Of a stretch of DNA of 33,616 nt, positions 23,995 to 30,429 are shown piece after piece. Positions within the stretch are counted from its first letter, which is position 1. Every line of letters starts with the position of its first letter. The stretch lies in NCBI GenBank assembly GCA_017448905.1, contig JAFSKP010000023.1, forward strand, positions 1 to 33,616. Reading direction: 5' to 3'. The notes under the pieces are model-generated. The model searched no databases. It saw only the letters and a list, made by a program, of their open reading frames with translations, and had not been told where the DNA came from. Made by a program: the position numbers and the translations under genes. Source of the stretch: Bacteroidales bacterium (lineage in GTDB: Bacteria > Bacteroidota > Bacteroidia > Bacteroidales > P3).

Positions 23995-25299
23995 TCAGTA
24001 GACGAATCTCGTTGCGAAACGCCGCTCATACTCTTCTATCAGCATGGGGCGGAAATCGGGGTGTGCAATTCGGATAAGGTCTTCGGCGCGATGTTGCAGT
24101 GTACGCCCCTTGAGACGGGCGATGCCGTACTCGGTGACGAGGTATTTCACGTCATTGCGTGTGGTGCTGACGGCGGAGCCTGGCGTGAGGAAAGGCTTGA
24201 TACGGCTGATGGTGCCGCCAGCAGCCGTTGACGGCATGGCGATGATGCTCCTGCCCTCGCGTGCCATCGAAGCTCCACGCACAAAGTCTATCTGTCCGCC
24301 GATGCCGCTATACTGCCGCATGCCGATGCTCTCGCTCGCCACCTGCCCCATAAGGTCCACCTCAAGACACGAATTGATGCTTACCATACGGTACTGCTGG
24401 GCTATAATGAGAGGGTCGTTGGTATAGTCGACGGGATAGAGTTCGATATCTTCATTGCCGTCGACAAAATCGTACAGCTCGCGGCTGCCCATTATAAAGG
24501 TAGCCACAACCTTGCCCTTGTGAAGCGTCTTGCGGCTACCGTTAATGACGCCCTCACGCATCAGTGCCGCCACGCCGTCGCTGAACATCTCGCTGTGGAT
24601 GCCAAGGTCGTTCTTGTCGCCCAACTCGCTGAGCACGGCGTTGGGTATGGCGCCTATGCCAAGCTGCAGTGTCGAGCCGTCGACAATCAGGGAAGCGCAG
24701 TTGCGGCCGATGGCCTGCTCCACCTCGGTAGGGGTATCGCTGTGCAATTCCGGCAAATGGTAGGCACATGGAATAATATGGTCGACTTGCGAAACATGAA
24801 TCATCGTGTTGCCGTAAATAAAAGGCATAAATTCGTTGGTTTCGATTATCACCGAACGGGCACGGCGGATGGCCGCAAGTGCATAGTCGCAGCTCACACC
24901 CAGCGAACAGTAGCCCTCCTCGTTGGGCGGAGTGGCTTGGAAGACAGCCACATCGCATGGTATCTCGTCGCCTATCATTTCCGGCACGTCGTGAAAATAG
25001 GCGGGGAAAAAGTCGGCGTTGAGATGGCTGACAGCCTCGCGCGAGTTGCCGCTGAGGAAGTTGCTCACATGGCGGAAATGGCCGAAGCAACGGGGGTGAA
25101 GCAAGGGGTTGTCTCCCAGCGTTGTCATGTGAAAGATAAGCACATCGTTATAATCTTCGCAATGGTCGGCCATTGCCTGGGGAACCACCTTCGGCACCGC
25201 AGCCGCATGTCCAAGCACCACGCAGTCGCCATCGTGAATATCCTTGATTGCCTGCTCCGCACGGGAGACTTTTCTTTTGTATTCTGCTTTCCAGTTCAT
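23995..25299 (-). CDS. CoA-transferase of the 4-hydroxybutyrate/acetyl-CoA hydrolase family
   Basis: Moves CoA between short acids and acyl-CoA. 434 residues, the size of clostridial 4-hydroxybutyrate CoA-transferase (AbfT, ~438) and butyryl-CoA:acetate transferases; propionyl-CoA:succinate transferases are longer. The catalytic Glu is residue 237 in GIHSEMFSDGV. Other family blocks: LQLGIGAIPNAVLSEL, ELYPVDYTNDP, INSCLEVDLMGQVASE and GGQIDFVRGASMAREGRSII (CoA and acyl site). The gene is read from the minus strand, converges on hutH, and has a 140-nt leader after a cobalamin riboswitch, so vitamin B12 probably controls it. Likely use: succinate or butyrate/propionate metabolism. Family sure; exact substrate open. 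Confidence 0.88.
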   Translation of the reverse strand: MNWKAEYKRKVSRAEQAIKDIHDGDCVVLGHAAAVPKVVPQAMADHCEDYNDVLIFHMTTLGDNPLLHPRCFGHFRHVSNFLSGNSREAVSHLNADFFPAYFHDVPEMIGDEIPCDVAVFQATPPNEEGYCSLGVSCDYALAAIRRARSVIIETNEFMPFIYGNTMIHVSQVDHIIPCAYHLPELHSDTPTEVEQAIGRNCASLIVDGSTLQLGIGAIPNAVLSELGDKNDLGIHSEMFSDGVAALMREGVINGSRKTLHKGKVVATFIMGSRELYDFVDGNEDIELYPVDYTNDPLIIAQQYRMVSINSCLEVDLMGQVASESIGMRQYSGIGGQIDFVRGASMAREGRSIIAMPSTAAGGTISRIKPFLTPGSAVSTTRNDVKYLVTEYGIARLKGRTLQHRAEDLIRIAHPDFRPMLIEEYERRFATRFVY

Positions 25300-25438
25300 A
25301 TTGTTATGATGTTTTACTATTGTCTTTTTTTGCCGAAAGGCAATGCAAACAACCCATGAGTGGAAGTATAAATCAGAAAAGACCGGATGAACGGGAGGAA
25401 TCCGACAACTGCCTTTGACGCGAAAGCATTGCCATAAC

Positions 25439-25609
25439 CCATCGGGCAGGTCTCCTGGCTTTCACCTCCGACTGGAGCCTTCTCAGGTCCCGGCAGACCC
25501 AATGGCATCCTTGCCAGACGGAACAACGGTGATTCACAGTTGCGCGACAGCTCACGATTTGCACGTGATTCCCTATTATCCGCCCCGATTACAGGGCAGA
25601 CCACGATGG
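25439..25609 (-). promoter_or_regulatory. Cobalamin (AdoCbl-type) riboswitch upstream of the CoA-transferase
   Basis: Read on the minus strand, the outer stem pairs CCATCG (25609-25604) with CGATGG (25444-25439). Inside are the conserved core GCAAATCGTGAGCTGTCGCG and CAACTGTGA, preceded by AATAGGGAA, and the B12 box AGCCAGGAGACCTGCC (25460-25445) at the 3' side. These are the hallmark elements in the right order. The only gene downstream on this strand is the CoA-transferase, whose ATG is at 25299. No terminator hairpin followed by T-run is seen before the ATG, so translational control is more likely. Confidence 0.95.
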
Positions 25610-25676
25610 TATTGTATGTTTCAATGTACTGTCACTGTGCAATATGGATAACGTTATCTCTCTTGTACTGCAATTG

Positions 25677-25684
25677 CAAAGGTA
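25677..25684 (-). promoter_or_regulatory. Bacteroidetes -7 box for the riboswitch leader
   Basis: Minus-strand TACCTTTG followed by CA, ~68 bp before the riboswitch outer stem. The neighbouring gap 25685-25994 contains no gene I can support: only A/T-rich DNA and the ferritin-like gene promoter. Confidence 0.55.
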
Positions 25685-25919
25685 TACATTTTCTGCGGTT
25701 TTTGCATAGTTTAAGGTTTAAAGTTTTGCCACAAAACCTTTGAGATGATTTTCTCACACATAACCAATAAAATAAACGACTAGTATTGTTGTTACACCAT
25801 TAGTATGCTCTCTGCCGAGCCATCTACCGCAGATACCGAGGATGCTGTGTCTGTTGAGCTGAGCGATGGCGCTTCCAGCGTCCTTTCAACTATAGAGGTA
25901 GAAACTTTTTTTAATATCG

Positions 25920-25949
25920 TTTGCGATATAAAAAAAATTACTATCTTTG
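25920..25949 (+). promoter_or_regulatory. Complete Bacteroidetes promoter for the ferritin-like gene
   Basis: TTTG (25920-25923), 18 bp spacer, TATCTTTG (25942-25949), 45 bp upstream of the ATG. It is the best -33/-7 pair in the window and drives the oxidative-stress gene group. Confidence 0.75.
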
Positions 25950-25994
25950 CATCGTAAACAACATAAATTTATTAACCAATAAAACATTAATATC

Positions 25995-26450
25995 ATGGAT
26001 TTTACAACAACATTACAAATCTCTCAGATGATCGTAAATGAGCTTACCACGGGTGCTTTTGTACACAAAATGCAGGGTTTGCTCTTCAAGTCGCAGGGTT
26101 TCGAGAAGCTTGGCCAGAAATATCTCGACCACTATGCCGAGGAAATGGACTGGGTTGAGAAGTACACCAACCGTATGCTCGATCTTGGCTGTGTGCCGGA
26201 GGTGAACCTCAGCAAACGATGCAACCTCATCGAGGACGCCAAAGCCTACCTCGAGGCCGACCTCAAAACCCAGCGTGATGGGGTGGAGAACCTCTACAAG
26301 ATGATGCCGACCCTGGCTGCCGACCCCACAACGTATGACATCACCAAAGCCTACCTGGCCGACGAAGAGGAGGATCAGTACTGGAGCGAGGAACAGCTCG
26401 ACATCATTGGGAAAATCGGCATCCAGAACTGGCTGATGAAACAGATGTAA
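25995..26450 (+). CDS. Ferritin-like/bacterioferritin-related protein
   Basis: A 151-residue four-helix ferritin-like protein, probably an iron-storage or DNA-protecting cage. Helix A contains VNELTTGAFVHKMQGLLFKSQGF (Glu16), helix B HYAEEMDWVEKYTNRML (Glu49/50), a long C helix LEADLKTQRDGVENLYKM, and helix D YLADEEEDQYW. Order and length fit bacterioferritin- or DpsL-like proteins. Unusual: where bacterioferritin has Glu-x-x-His in helices B and D, I read Glu50-x-x-Trp53 and Glu125-x-x-Gln128, so the His ligands of the ferroxidase centre seem replaced. It has its own strong promoter and stands directly before an OhrR-type regulator and two peroxidases, so it belongs to the peroxide response. 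Confidence 0.75.
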   Translation: MDFTTTLQISQMIVNELTTGAFVHKMQGLLFKSQGFEKLGQKYLDHYAEEMDWVEKYTNRMLDLGCVPEVNLSKRCNLIEDAKAYLEADLKTQRDGVENLYKMMPTLAADPTTYDITKAYLADEEEDQYWSEEQLDIIGKIGIQNWLMKQM

Positions 26451-26460
26451 CCGGCAATCG

Positions 26461-26937
26461 ATGAAGGTCAGAGAGGCTTTTTTGCTCGACCACCAGCTCT
26501 GTTTCCGGCTCTACACCGCGTCACGCCTTCTCACACAGGCCTACCACCCGCTGCTGTCAGTCCATGGATTGACCTATCCGCAATATCTGGTGCTGCTGGT
26601 GCTGTGGGAGAAGGACGCACGCCCGGTGAACGACATCGCCAAGCGTCTCCTTTTGGAGACCAACACGGTGACGCCGCTCATCCAGCGCATGGAAAAGGGT
26701 GGCATCGTCACCCGGCACAAAGGAGAGAAAGACGCACGCCAGATGATTGTCACCCTCACCAGAAAGGGGAGGCTCCTTCAGGAGAAACTGGCTGACGTCC
26801 CTTCCACCGTCGGGAATGCTGTAATCTGCGACAGCGTCACACCCGAGACGGCGCCCACACTCTTCCGTATGCTGGACGAGATGATAGCGCAGCTGCGGAA
26901 CAACCAGCTTCACAAAAATGTGAAAATGAACTTTTAA
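26461..26937 (+). CDS. ohrR: MarR/OhrR-family peroxide-sensing repressor
   Basis: A 158-residue winged-helix regulator of the OhrR type. The N-terminal LLDHQLCFRLYTASRLL places a Cys at residue 14, matching the peroxide-reactive Cys of OhrR (LxNQLCFxLY). GLTYPQYLVLLVLWEKD is the typical dimer/helix block, and NTVTPLIQRMEKGG with GEKDARQMIVTLTRKG forms the DNA-reading helix and wing. Oxidation of the Cys by organic hydroperoxides would release DNA. It lies 10 bp after the ferritin-like gene and 24 bp before the first peroxidase, so it probably regulates this group. No ohr gene is present; the peroxidases would be the effectors. No operator palindrome could be pinned down. Confidence 0.85.
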   Translation: MKVREAFLLDHQLCFRLYTASRLLTQAYHPLLSVHGLTYPQYLVLLVLWEKDARPVNDIAKRLLLETNTVTPLIQRMEKGGIVTRHKGEKDARQMIVTLTRKGRLLQEKLADVPSTVGNAVICDSVTPETAPTLFRMLDEMIAQLRNNQLHKNVKMNF

Positions 26938-26961
26938 ATCGAAAAACAAATCCAAAAACCT

Positions 26962-27501
26962 ATGACAATATTCGACTTCAAAGCCGTTGCAAGCAACGGC
27001 AAAGAGATTGACTTCCGTCAGTTTGAAGGCAAGGTGCTGCTTATCGTCAACACCGCCAGCAAGTGCGGCTTCACGCCCCAGTTTGAGGGACTCGAAGCAT
27101 TGAATGAGAAGTACCGCGACCGCGGACTTGTCTGCATCGGCTTCCCCTGCAACCAGTTCAAGGAGCAAGACCCCGGTAGCGACAGCGAGATAGAGCAGTT
27201 CTGCCAGGTGAACTACGGCGTAACGTTCCAAATCATGAAGAAGACTGACGTGAACGGTTCCGACGAGCATCCCGTCTTCACGTGGCTCAAGGCACAGGCC
27301 CCCACCGAGGAATACAAAGGATTGAAAGCCAAGGCTACGCACAAACTGCTTAAGGGTATCAGCAGCACTGCCAAGAAGGAGAACGACATCCTGTGGAATT
27401 TCACCAAATTCCTTGTGGCCAAGGACGGCACCACCGTAAAGCGTTACGCTCCCACCACCGATCCCAAGGACTTTGAACAAGACATCGAGTCGATGCTCTG
27501 A
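26962..27501 (+). CDS. Glutathione peroxidase-family thiol peroxidase (cytoplasmic)
   Basis: A 179-residue peroxidase that reduces hydrogen peroxide or lipid/organic hydroperoxides, probably with thioredoxin rather than glutathione as in most bacterial Cys-GPx. The catalytic tetrad is readable: Cys35 in NTASKCGFTPQ, Gln69 in FPCNQFKEQ, Trp145 and Asn146 in WNFTKFL. Cys63 (FPCNQF) is a candidate resolving Cys. No signal peptide, so cytoplasmic. Follows the OhrR-type gene by 24 bp and is followed after 14 bp by an exported paralogue that shares the motif order. Confidence 0.92.
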   Translation: MTIFDFKAVASNGKEIDFRQFEGKVLLIVNTASKCGFTPQFEGLEALNEKYRDRGLVCIGFPCNQFKEQDPGSDSEIEQFCQVNYGVTFQIMKKTDVNGSDEHPVFTWLKAQAPTEEYKGLKAKATHKLLKGISSTAKKENDILWNFTKFLVAKDGTTVKRYAPTTDPKDFEQDIESML

Positions 27502-27515
27502 AACCAATTAATGCC

Positions 27516-28121
27516 ATGAAGAGAATACTGACTATTTGCCTGCTGATGACCGCCTGCCTGGCAGGGGTATCAGCGCAAGAAATCTACGACATCCCTGTGA
27601 AAGATGCCGGAGGGAATGTTACGACACTGGCAGAGTATAATGGCAAGGTGCTGCTTATCGTCAACACCGCCACCCAGTGCGGTTTCACGCCACAGTACAA
27701 GGAACTGGAAGAGCTCTACGAAAAATACCGCGACCAAGGACTGGAGATTCTCGATTTCCCATGCAACCAGTTTGGAGAGCAGGCACCCGGCACGGTGGAG
27801 GAAATAAAAGAGTTCTGCTCTGCCAACTTCAACATCCAGTTCCCCCTGTTCGACAAGGTGGAGGTCAACGGAGAAGGCGAAGAGCCGCTCTACACCTACC
27901 TGAAATCGCAGCAGGGCTTCGGTGGCTTCGACCTCAAAGACCAGCTGGGAGCGCTGCTCGACAAAATGCTGCGCCAAGAGGATGCCAACTACGACAAGAA
28001 TCCCGACATCAAGTGGAACTTCACCAAGTTCCTCGTCTCGCGCGACGGCAAAGTGCTGAAACGCTATGAACCAACCACCAAGATGAGCGACATCGACGCC
28101 GACATCAAGGAGGCACTTTGA
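27516..28121 (+). CDS. Glutathione peroxidase-family thiol peroxidase (exported)
   Basis: A 201-residue paralogue of the preceding gene with an N-terminal signal peptide (MKRILTICLLMTACLAGVSA, cleavage before QE). The tetrad is intact: Cys55 (NTATQCGFTPQ), Gln89 (FPCNQFGEQ), Trp167 and Asn168 (WNFTKFL). Compared with the cytoplasmic copy it has a longer loop before the Trp motif (QQGFGGFDLKDQLGALLDKM). It should act in the periplasm, so the pair covers both compartments. A lipobox reading (MTAC, Cys14) is possible but weak. It is followed without gap by the DUF2156 gene. Confidence 0.9.
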   Translation: MKRILTICLLMTACLAGVSAQEIYDIPVKDAGGNVTTLAEYNGKVLLIVNTATQCGFTPQYKELEELYEKYRDQGLEILDFPCNQFGEQAPGTVEEIKEFCSANFNIQFPLFDKVEVNGEGEEPLYTYLKSQQGFGGFDLKDQLGALLDKMLRQEDANYDKNPDIKWNFTKFLVSRDGKVLKRYEPTTKMSDIDADIKEAL

Positions 28122-28126
28122 AAAAA

Positions 28127-29017
28127 ATGCTTTCTTTCCATCCAATAACAATCGCCGACCGCGAGGCAGTGCAGACGGTAACTCTCCGGGCAGGGCGACG
28201 CAACTGCAACTACACTTTCGCCAACCTTGTCGGATGGCAGTTCTGGTTCCACACCGAAGTGTGCGTGCTGGCCGATACTGTAGTGCTGCGTTTCACATTC
28301 GACGGCAAACGTGCCTATATGGTATGCACGGCAGGCGCCTTGCCGACGGAGCTGGCGGAGGCTCTGCTGGATGACAGCGGCGGCAATCTGACAATCCTCG
28401 GCCTCGAAGATGACCAGGTGGAATTCGCTGATGCGTCCGCCTCTCACCCTTGGACGCATTTGCACATCGGCGCATCCAAACAACGCAACCAGTACGACTA
28501 TATATACCTCCGCTCCGCCCTTGCCGCCCTTCAGGGAGGGCCGCTGAAGGCCAAACGGAACCATGTGAACCGCTTCCGGGCGGAGCATCCCGGTTTCGAA
28601 TACCGTCCGCTCACTCCCGACCTCTTCGATGAGTGCCGCCGACTCACCGCCTCATGGGCGGAGGAGAAAGCAGCCGGCGAGACGATCAACGCCGAGCATC
28701 GCGTAATGGAGACCGTCTTCGCTCATTGGGACGAACTGGACATGATTGGCGGCAGCATCATCGCGGAGGGCCGCATGGTGGCATTCACCTACGGCTCTGC
28801 CGTAACCGACGATACATTCGATGTCTGCGTCGAGAAGGCCGACCGCCATGTGGAAGGAGCTTTCGCCATCGTCAACCAGCAGCTTGCCGAGCACCTGCCC
28901 GAGCGATATGTCTACCTCAACCGCGAAGAGGACATGGGCATTCCCGGCCTTCGCAAGGCAAAACTGTCGTACCATCCAGAAATACTATTAAGTTACAATG
29001 TCTTACACATTAGATAG
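28127..29017 (+). CDS. DUF2156-type (acyl/aminoacyl-transferase fold) protein
   Basis: A 296-residue cytoplasmic protein of the DUF2156 group, related to the C-terminal catalytic domain of phosphatidylglycerol lysyltransferase (two GNAT-like folds). Visible family blocks: the start LSFHPITIADREAVQ, NYTFANLVGWQFWF, YDYIYLRSALAALQGGPLKAKRNHVNRF (about 125-153), a middle GNAT half (GGSIIAEGRMVAFTYGSAV), and EDMGIPGLRKAKLSYHPEILL. I use ATG 28127; a TTG at 28118 would overlap the preceding stop. No lysyltransferase membrane domain is present, so the substrate is unknown. It overlaps the following GNAT gene by 20 bp, so the two are probably made together. Confidence 0.8.
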   Translation: MLSFHPITIADREAVQTVTLRAGRRNCNYTFANLVGWQFWFHTEVCVLADTVVLRFTFDGKRAYMVCTAGALPTELAEALLDDSGGNLTILGLEDDQVEFADASASHPWTHLHIGASKQRNQYDYIYLRSALAALQGGPLKAKRNHVNRFRAEHPGFEYRPLTPDLFDECRRLTASWAEEKAAGETINAEHRVMETVFAHWDELDMIGGSIIAEGRMVAFTYGSAVTDDTFDVCVEKADRHVEGAFAIVNQQLAEHLPERYVYLNREEDMGIPGLRKAKLSYHPEILLSYNVLHIR

Positions 29018-29522
29018 GATGACTTCAGCCGACGGGTCGCTTACTATCGACTGGATGGTACGGCAATATGGCTTCGACCGCAACGAGGTGGAAGCGTGGG
29101 TGTGCGACCTTCACTTCAACTGGCCAATGAGCGTCAAATCCACAGATGCCCACGGCAACGTGATTGGGCTGTTGAATATGAGCGACTACCGCATTGAGGA
29201 AGAGACTCCGCAGATCCTCACCGATGCACCCGACCTGCTGGCCGACCTCAATGTCAAACGCTACATCGCTGTTTTCTCGTTCATCGTCGCCGAGCCCTAC
29301 CGTGGCACCCGCCTCAACTACGACATGCTCATGTCCATCATGCCGGAGCTCAGGGAACGCTACGATTTCATCTTCATCCCCGTCATGCACCGCCTGAAGA
29401 CCCATCGCTACTGGCAGCGCTGGGGAGCACGCGAGTTCTACCGCGACGAGCAGTCGGTATACTACTTCTTACCACTCAACGACAATTCCATCAGCCTGAA
29501 GCAGATAGCATTTACAGCATGA
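28998..29522 (+). CDS. GNAT-family N-acetyltransferase
   Basis: A 174-residue single-domain protein with GNAT character: N-terminal WMVRQYGFDRNEVEAWV, central strands AHGNVIGLLNMSDYRIE and KRYIAVFSFIVAEPYRGTRLNYDMLMSIM (the R/Q-x-x-G-x-G/A acetyl-CoA loop is degenerate, read as YRGTRLN), and C-terminal HRYWQRWGAREFYRDEQSVYYF. It starts 20 bp inside the DUF2156 gene and its TGA overlaps the ATG of the broken AraC gene by 4 bp, so the three were once coupled. Substrate unknown; acetyltransferase activity is inference from the fold. Confidence 0.65.
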   Translation: MSYTLDRMTSADGSLTIDWMVRQYGFDRNEVEAWVCDLHFNWPMSVKSTDAHGNVIGLLNMSDYRIEEETPQILTDAPDLLADLNVKRYIAVFSFIVAEPYRGTRLNYDMLMSIMPELRERYDFIFIPVMHRLKTHRYWQRWGAREFYRDEQSVYYFLPLNDNSISLKQIAFTA

Positions 29523-29703
29523 TCACCAAGGACATAATCATTTCCGACAACATACATTCGGCCATGCTTCCCGATTTGGACGGATACCTGCTGCACGCCT
29601 GGTGCCCACAGGGCAGCTGCCGCTTTGTGTTCAACGAGCGGGCTTCCATTTCTCCTCCCTCAGCCACTTCTCCCGCTACGTCCAGTGGTATGCCGTCGGC
29701 TAG
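29519..29703 (+). pseudogene. AraC-family regulator, internally deleted remnant
   Basis: The ATG overlaps the GNAT stop. The first ~41 codons (MITKDIIISDNIHSAMLPDL, then RFVFNER) look like the start of an AraC-type sensor domain. Then, in another frame beginning at 29641, comes GFHFSSLSHFSRYVQ, the recognition-helix motif from the C-terminal end of AraC proteins, which stops at TAG 29701-29703. The ~200 residues that should lie between are missing, so this is a deletion fusion. In the first frame an open run continues to 29800 but is Pro/Ser/Thr-rich and not AraC-like. Two palindromes follow the break (29695-29731). Confidence 0.6.
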
Positions 29704-29731
29704 GCCGACAACACCTCGGCGCCCCGCCGAG
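29695..29731 (+). repeat. Two adjacent palindromes next to the broken AraC gene
   Basis: GTCGGC-TAG-GCCGAC (29695-29709) and CTCGGCG-CCC-CGCCGAG (29715-29731), both with a 3-nt centre, 5 bp apart. The first contains the stop codon of the broken gene. Same design as the palindromes at 14611 and 14710, different stem sequence. Confidence 0.9.
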
Positions 29732-29804
29732 CAGTTTCCGGGAGTGAAGAATGATGTGACGGAGGGCAGAGTTTCGCAAATAGTAAGGGAAATATTTTAA
29801 ACTT

Positions 29805-30269
29805 ATGGCAGAACAAGATATACTTCAGCAGGCTTTTGATTTCCTCCGTGAGCACAACGAGGGAGTACTAGCGACGGTTAGCGAGAGGAAGCCCTGCCTC
29901 CGGGCCTTCCAAATCATGAAACAGGCGGAGGAAACCCTCTTCTTCGCCACGGCACCACAGAAGGAGGTATACCGCCAGCTGCAAGCCAACCCCGCCGTCG
30001 AGTTCATGGTGCTGCACGGCAATGTGAGCGTACGCTGCGCAGGAACAGCCCTATTCGATGTGGACGATGAGACTTGTCGCTGGATATACGACCACAACCC
30101 TGTACTTCCGCGCCTTTACAGTTCCCACGACAAGCTGGTATACTTTCGTGTGCCGGTGGAGCGGCTGGAGTACTTCGACCTGCGCCCCACGCCGCCCGTA
30201 GTGCTGCACATTGACCTCGCCACAAAAATGACAAGCATAGGCTTCCGTGGTGAGCGTTTTATGGCATAA
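29805..30269 (+). CDS. Pyridoxamine 5'-phosphate oxidase-like flavin-binding protein
   Basis: A 154-residue split-barrel protein of the PNPOx-like group. Family features: NEGVLATVSERKPCLRAFQIM (strand pair and FMN phosphate region), ETLFFATAPQKEVYRQLQANP and VEFMVLHGNVSVRCAGTALF. It ends with strands KLVYFRVPVERLEYFDLR. Such small proteins bind FMN or F420/heme and reduce varied substrates; true PdxH is longer (~215) and has a C-terminal signature absent here. It follows the broken AraC gene with no clear promoter of its own and is followed by a -7 box at 30322. Flavin binding is likely, substrate unknown. Confidence 0.82.
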   Translation: MAEQDILQQAFDFLREHNEGVLATVSERKPCLRAFQIMKQAEETLFFATAPQKEVYRQLQANPAVEFMVLHGNVSVRCAGTALFDVDDETCRWIYDHNPVLPRLYSSHDKLVYFRVPVERLEYFDLRPTPPVVLHIDLATKMTSIGFRGERFMA

Positions 30270-30321
30270 ATTAAGGAATGGCAAAAGTTAAAGTCTGTTA
30301 ATTCTTCTCGGAAGGTTTCTT

Positions 30322-30329
30322 TATTTTTG
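30322..30329 (+). promoter_or_regulatory. Upstream -7 box before the MBL-fold-like lipoprotein
   Basis: TATTTTTG followed by CA, 101 bp upstream of the ATG at 30430; it would be a second, more distal promoter. Confidence 0.4.
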
Positions 30330-30374
30330 CACATTACTTACCTTGGCGTAAGTGACCCACGCGGTTGTACCCTC

Positions 30375-30405
30375 TTGTGGGGTTTGGAAAAAGGGTGTAC
30401 TTTTG
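30375..30405 (+). promoter_or_regulatory. Bacteroidetes promoter of the MBL-fold-like lipoprotein
   Basis: TTG (30375-30377), 20 bp spacer, TACTTTTG (30398-30405) followed by CACC, 24 bp before the ATG at 30430. It lies downstream of an alternative in-frame GTG (30352), which argues for the ATG as the true start. Confidence 0.65.
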
Positions 30406-30429
30406 CACCGTCAATCAAACAGAAAAACA

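Noticed and set aside
25317..25604. 95-codon minus-strand frame in the CoA-transferase leader
   Set aside because: It coincides with the riboswitch, whose RNA structure explains the sequence.
25805..25957. 50-codon frame before the ferritin-like gene
   Set aside because: It overlaps the -33/-7 promoter and has no recognisable content; at most a remnant.
29704..29800. C-terminal part of a 93-residue protein after the AraC start
   Set aside because: Pro/Ser/Thr-rich and composed partly of palindromes; the AraC signature continues in another frame instead.
30352..30429. GTG start for the MBL-fold-like lipoprotein
   Set aside because: It lies upstream of the best promoter and would bury the signal peptide and lipobox 26 residues inside the protein.
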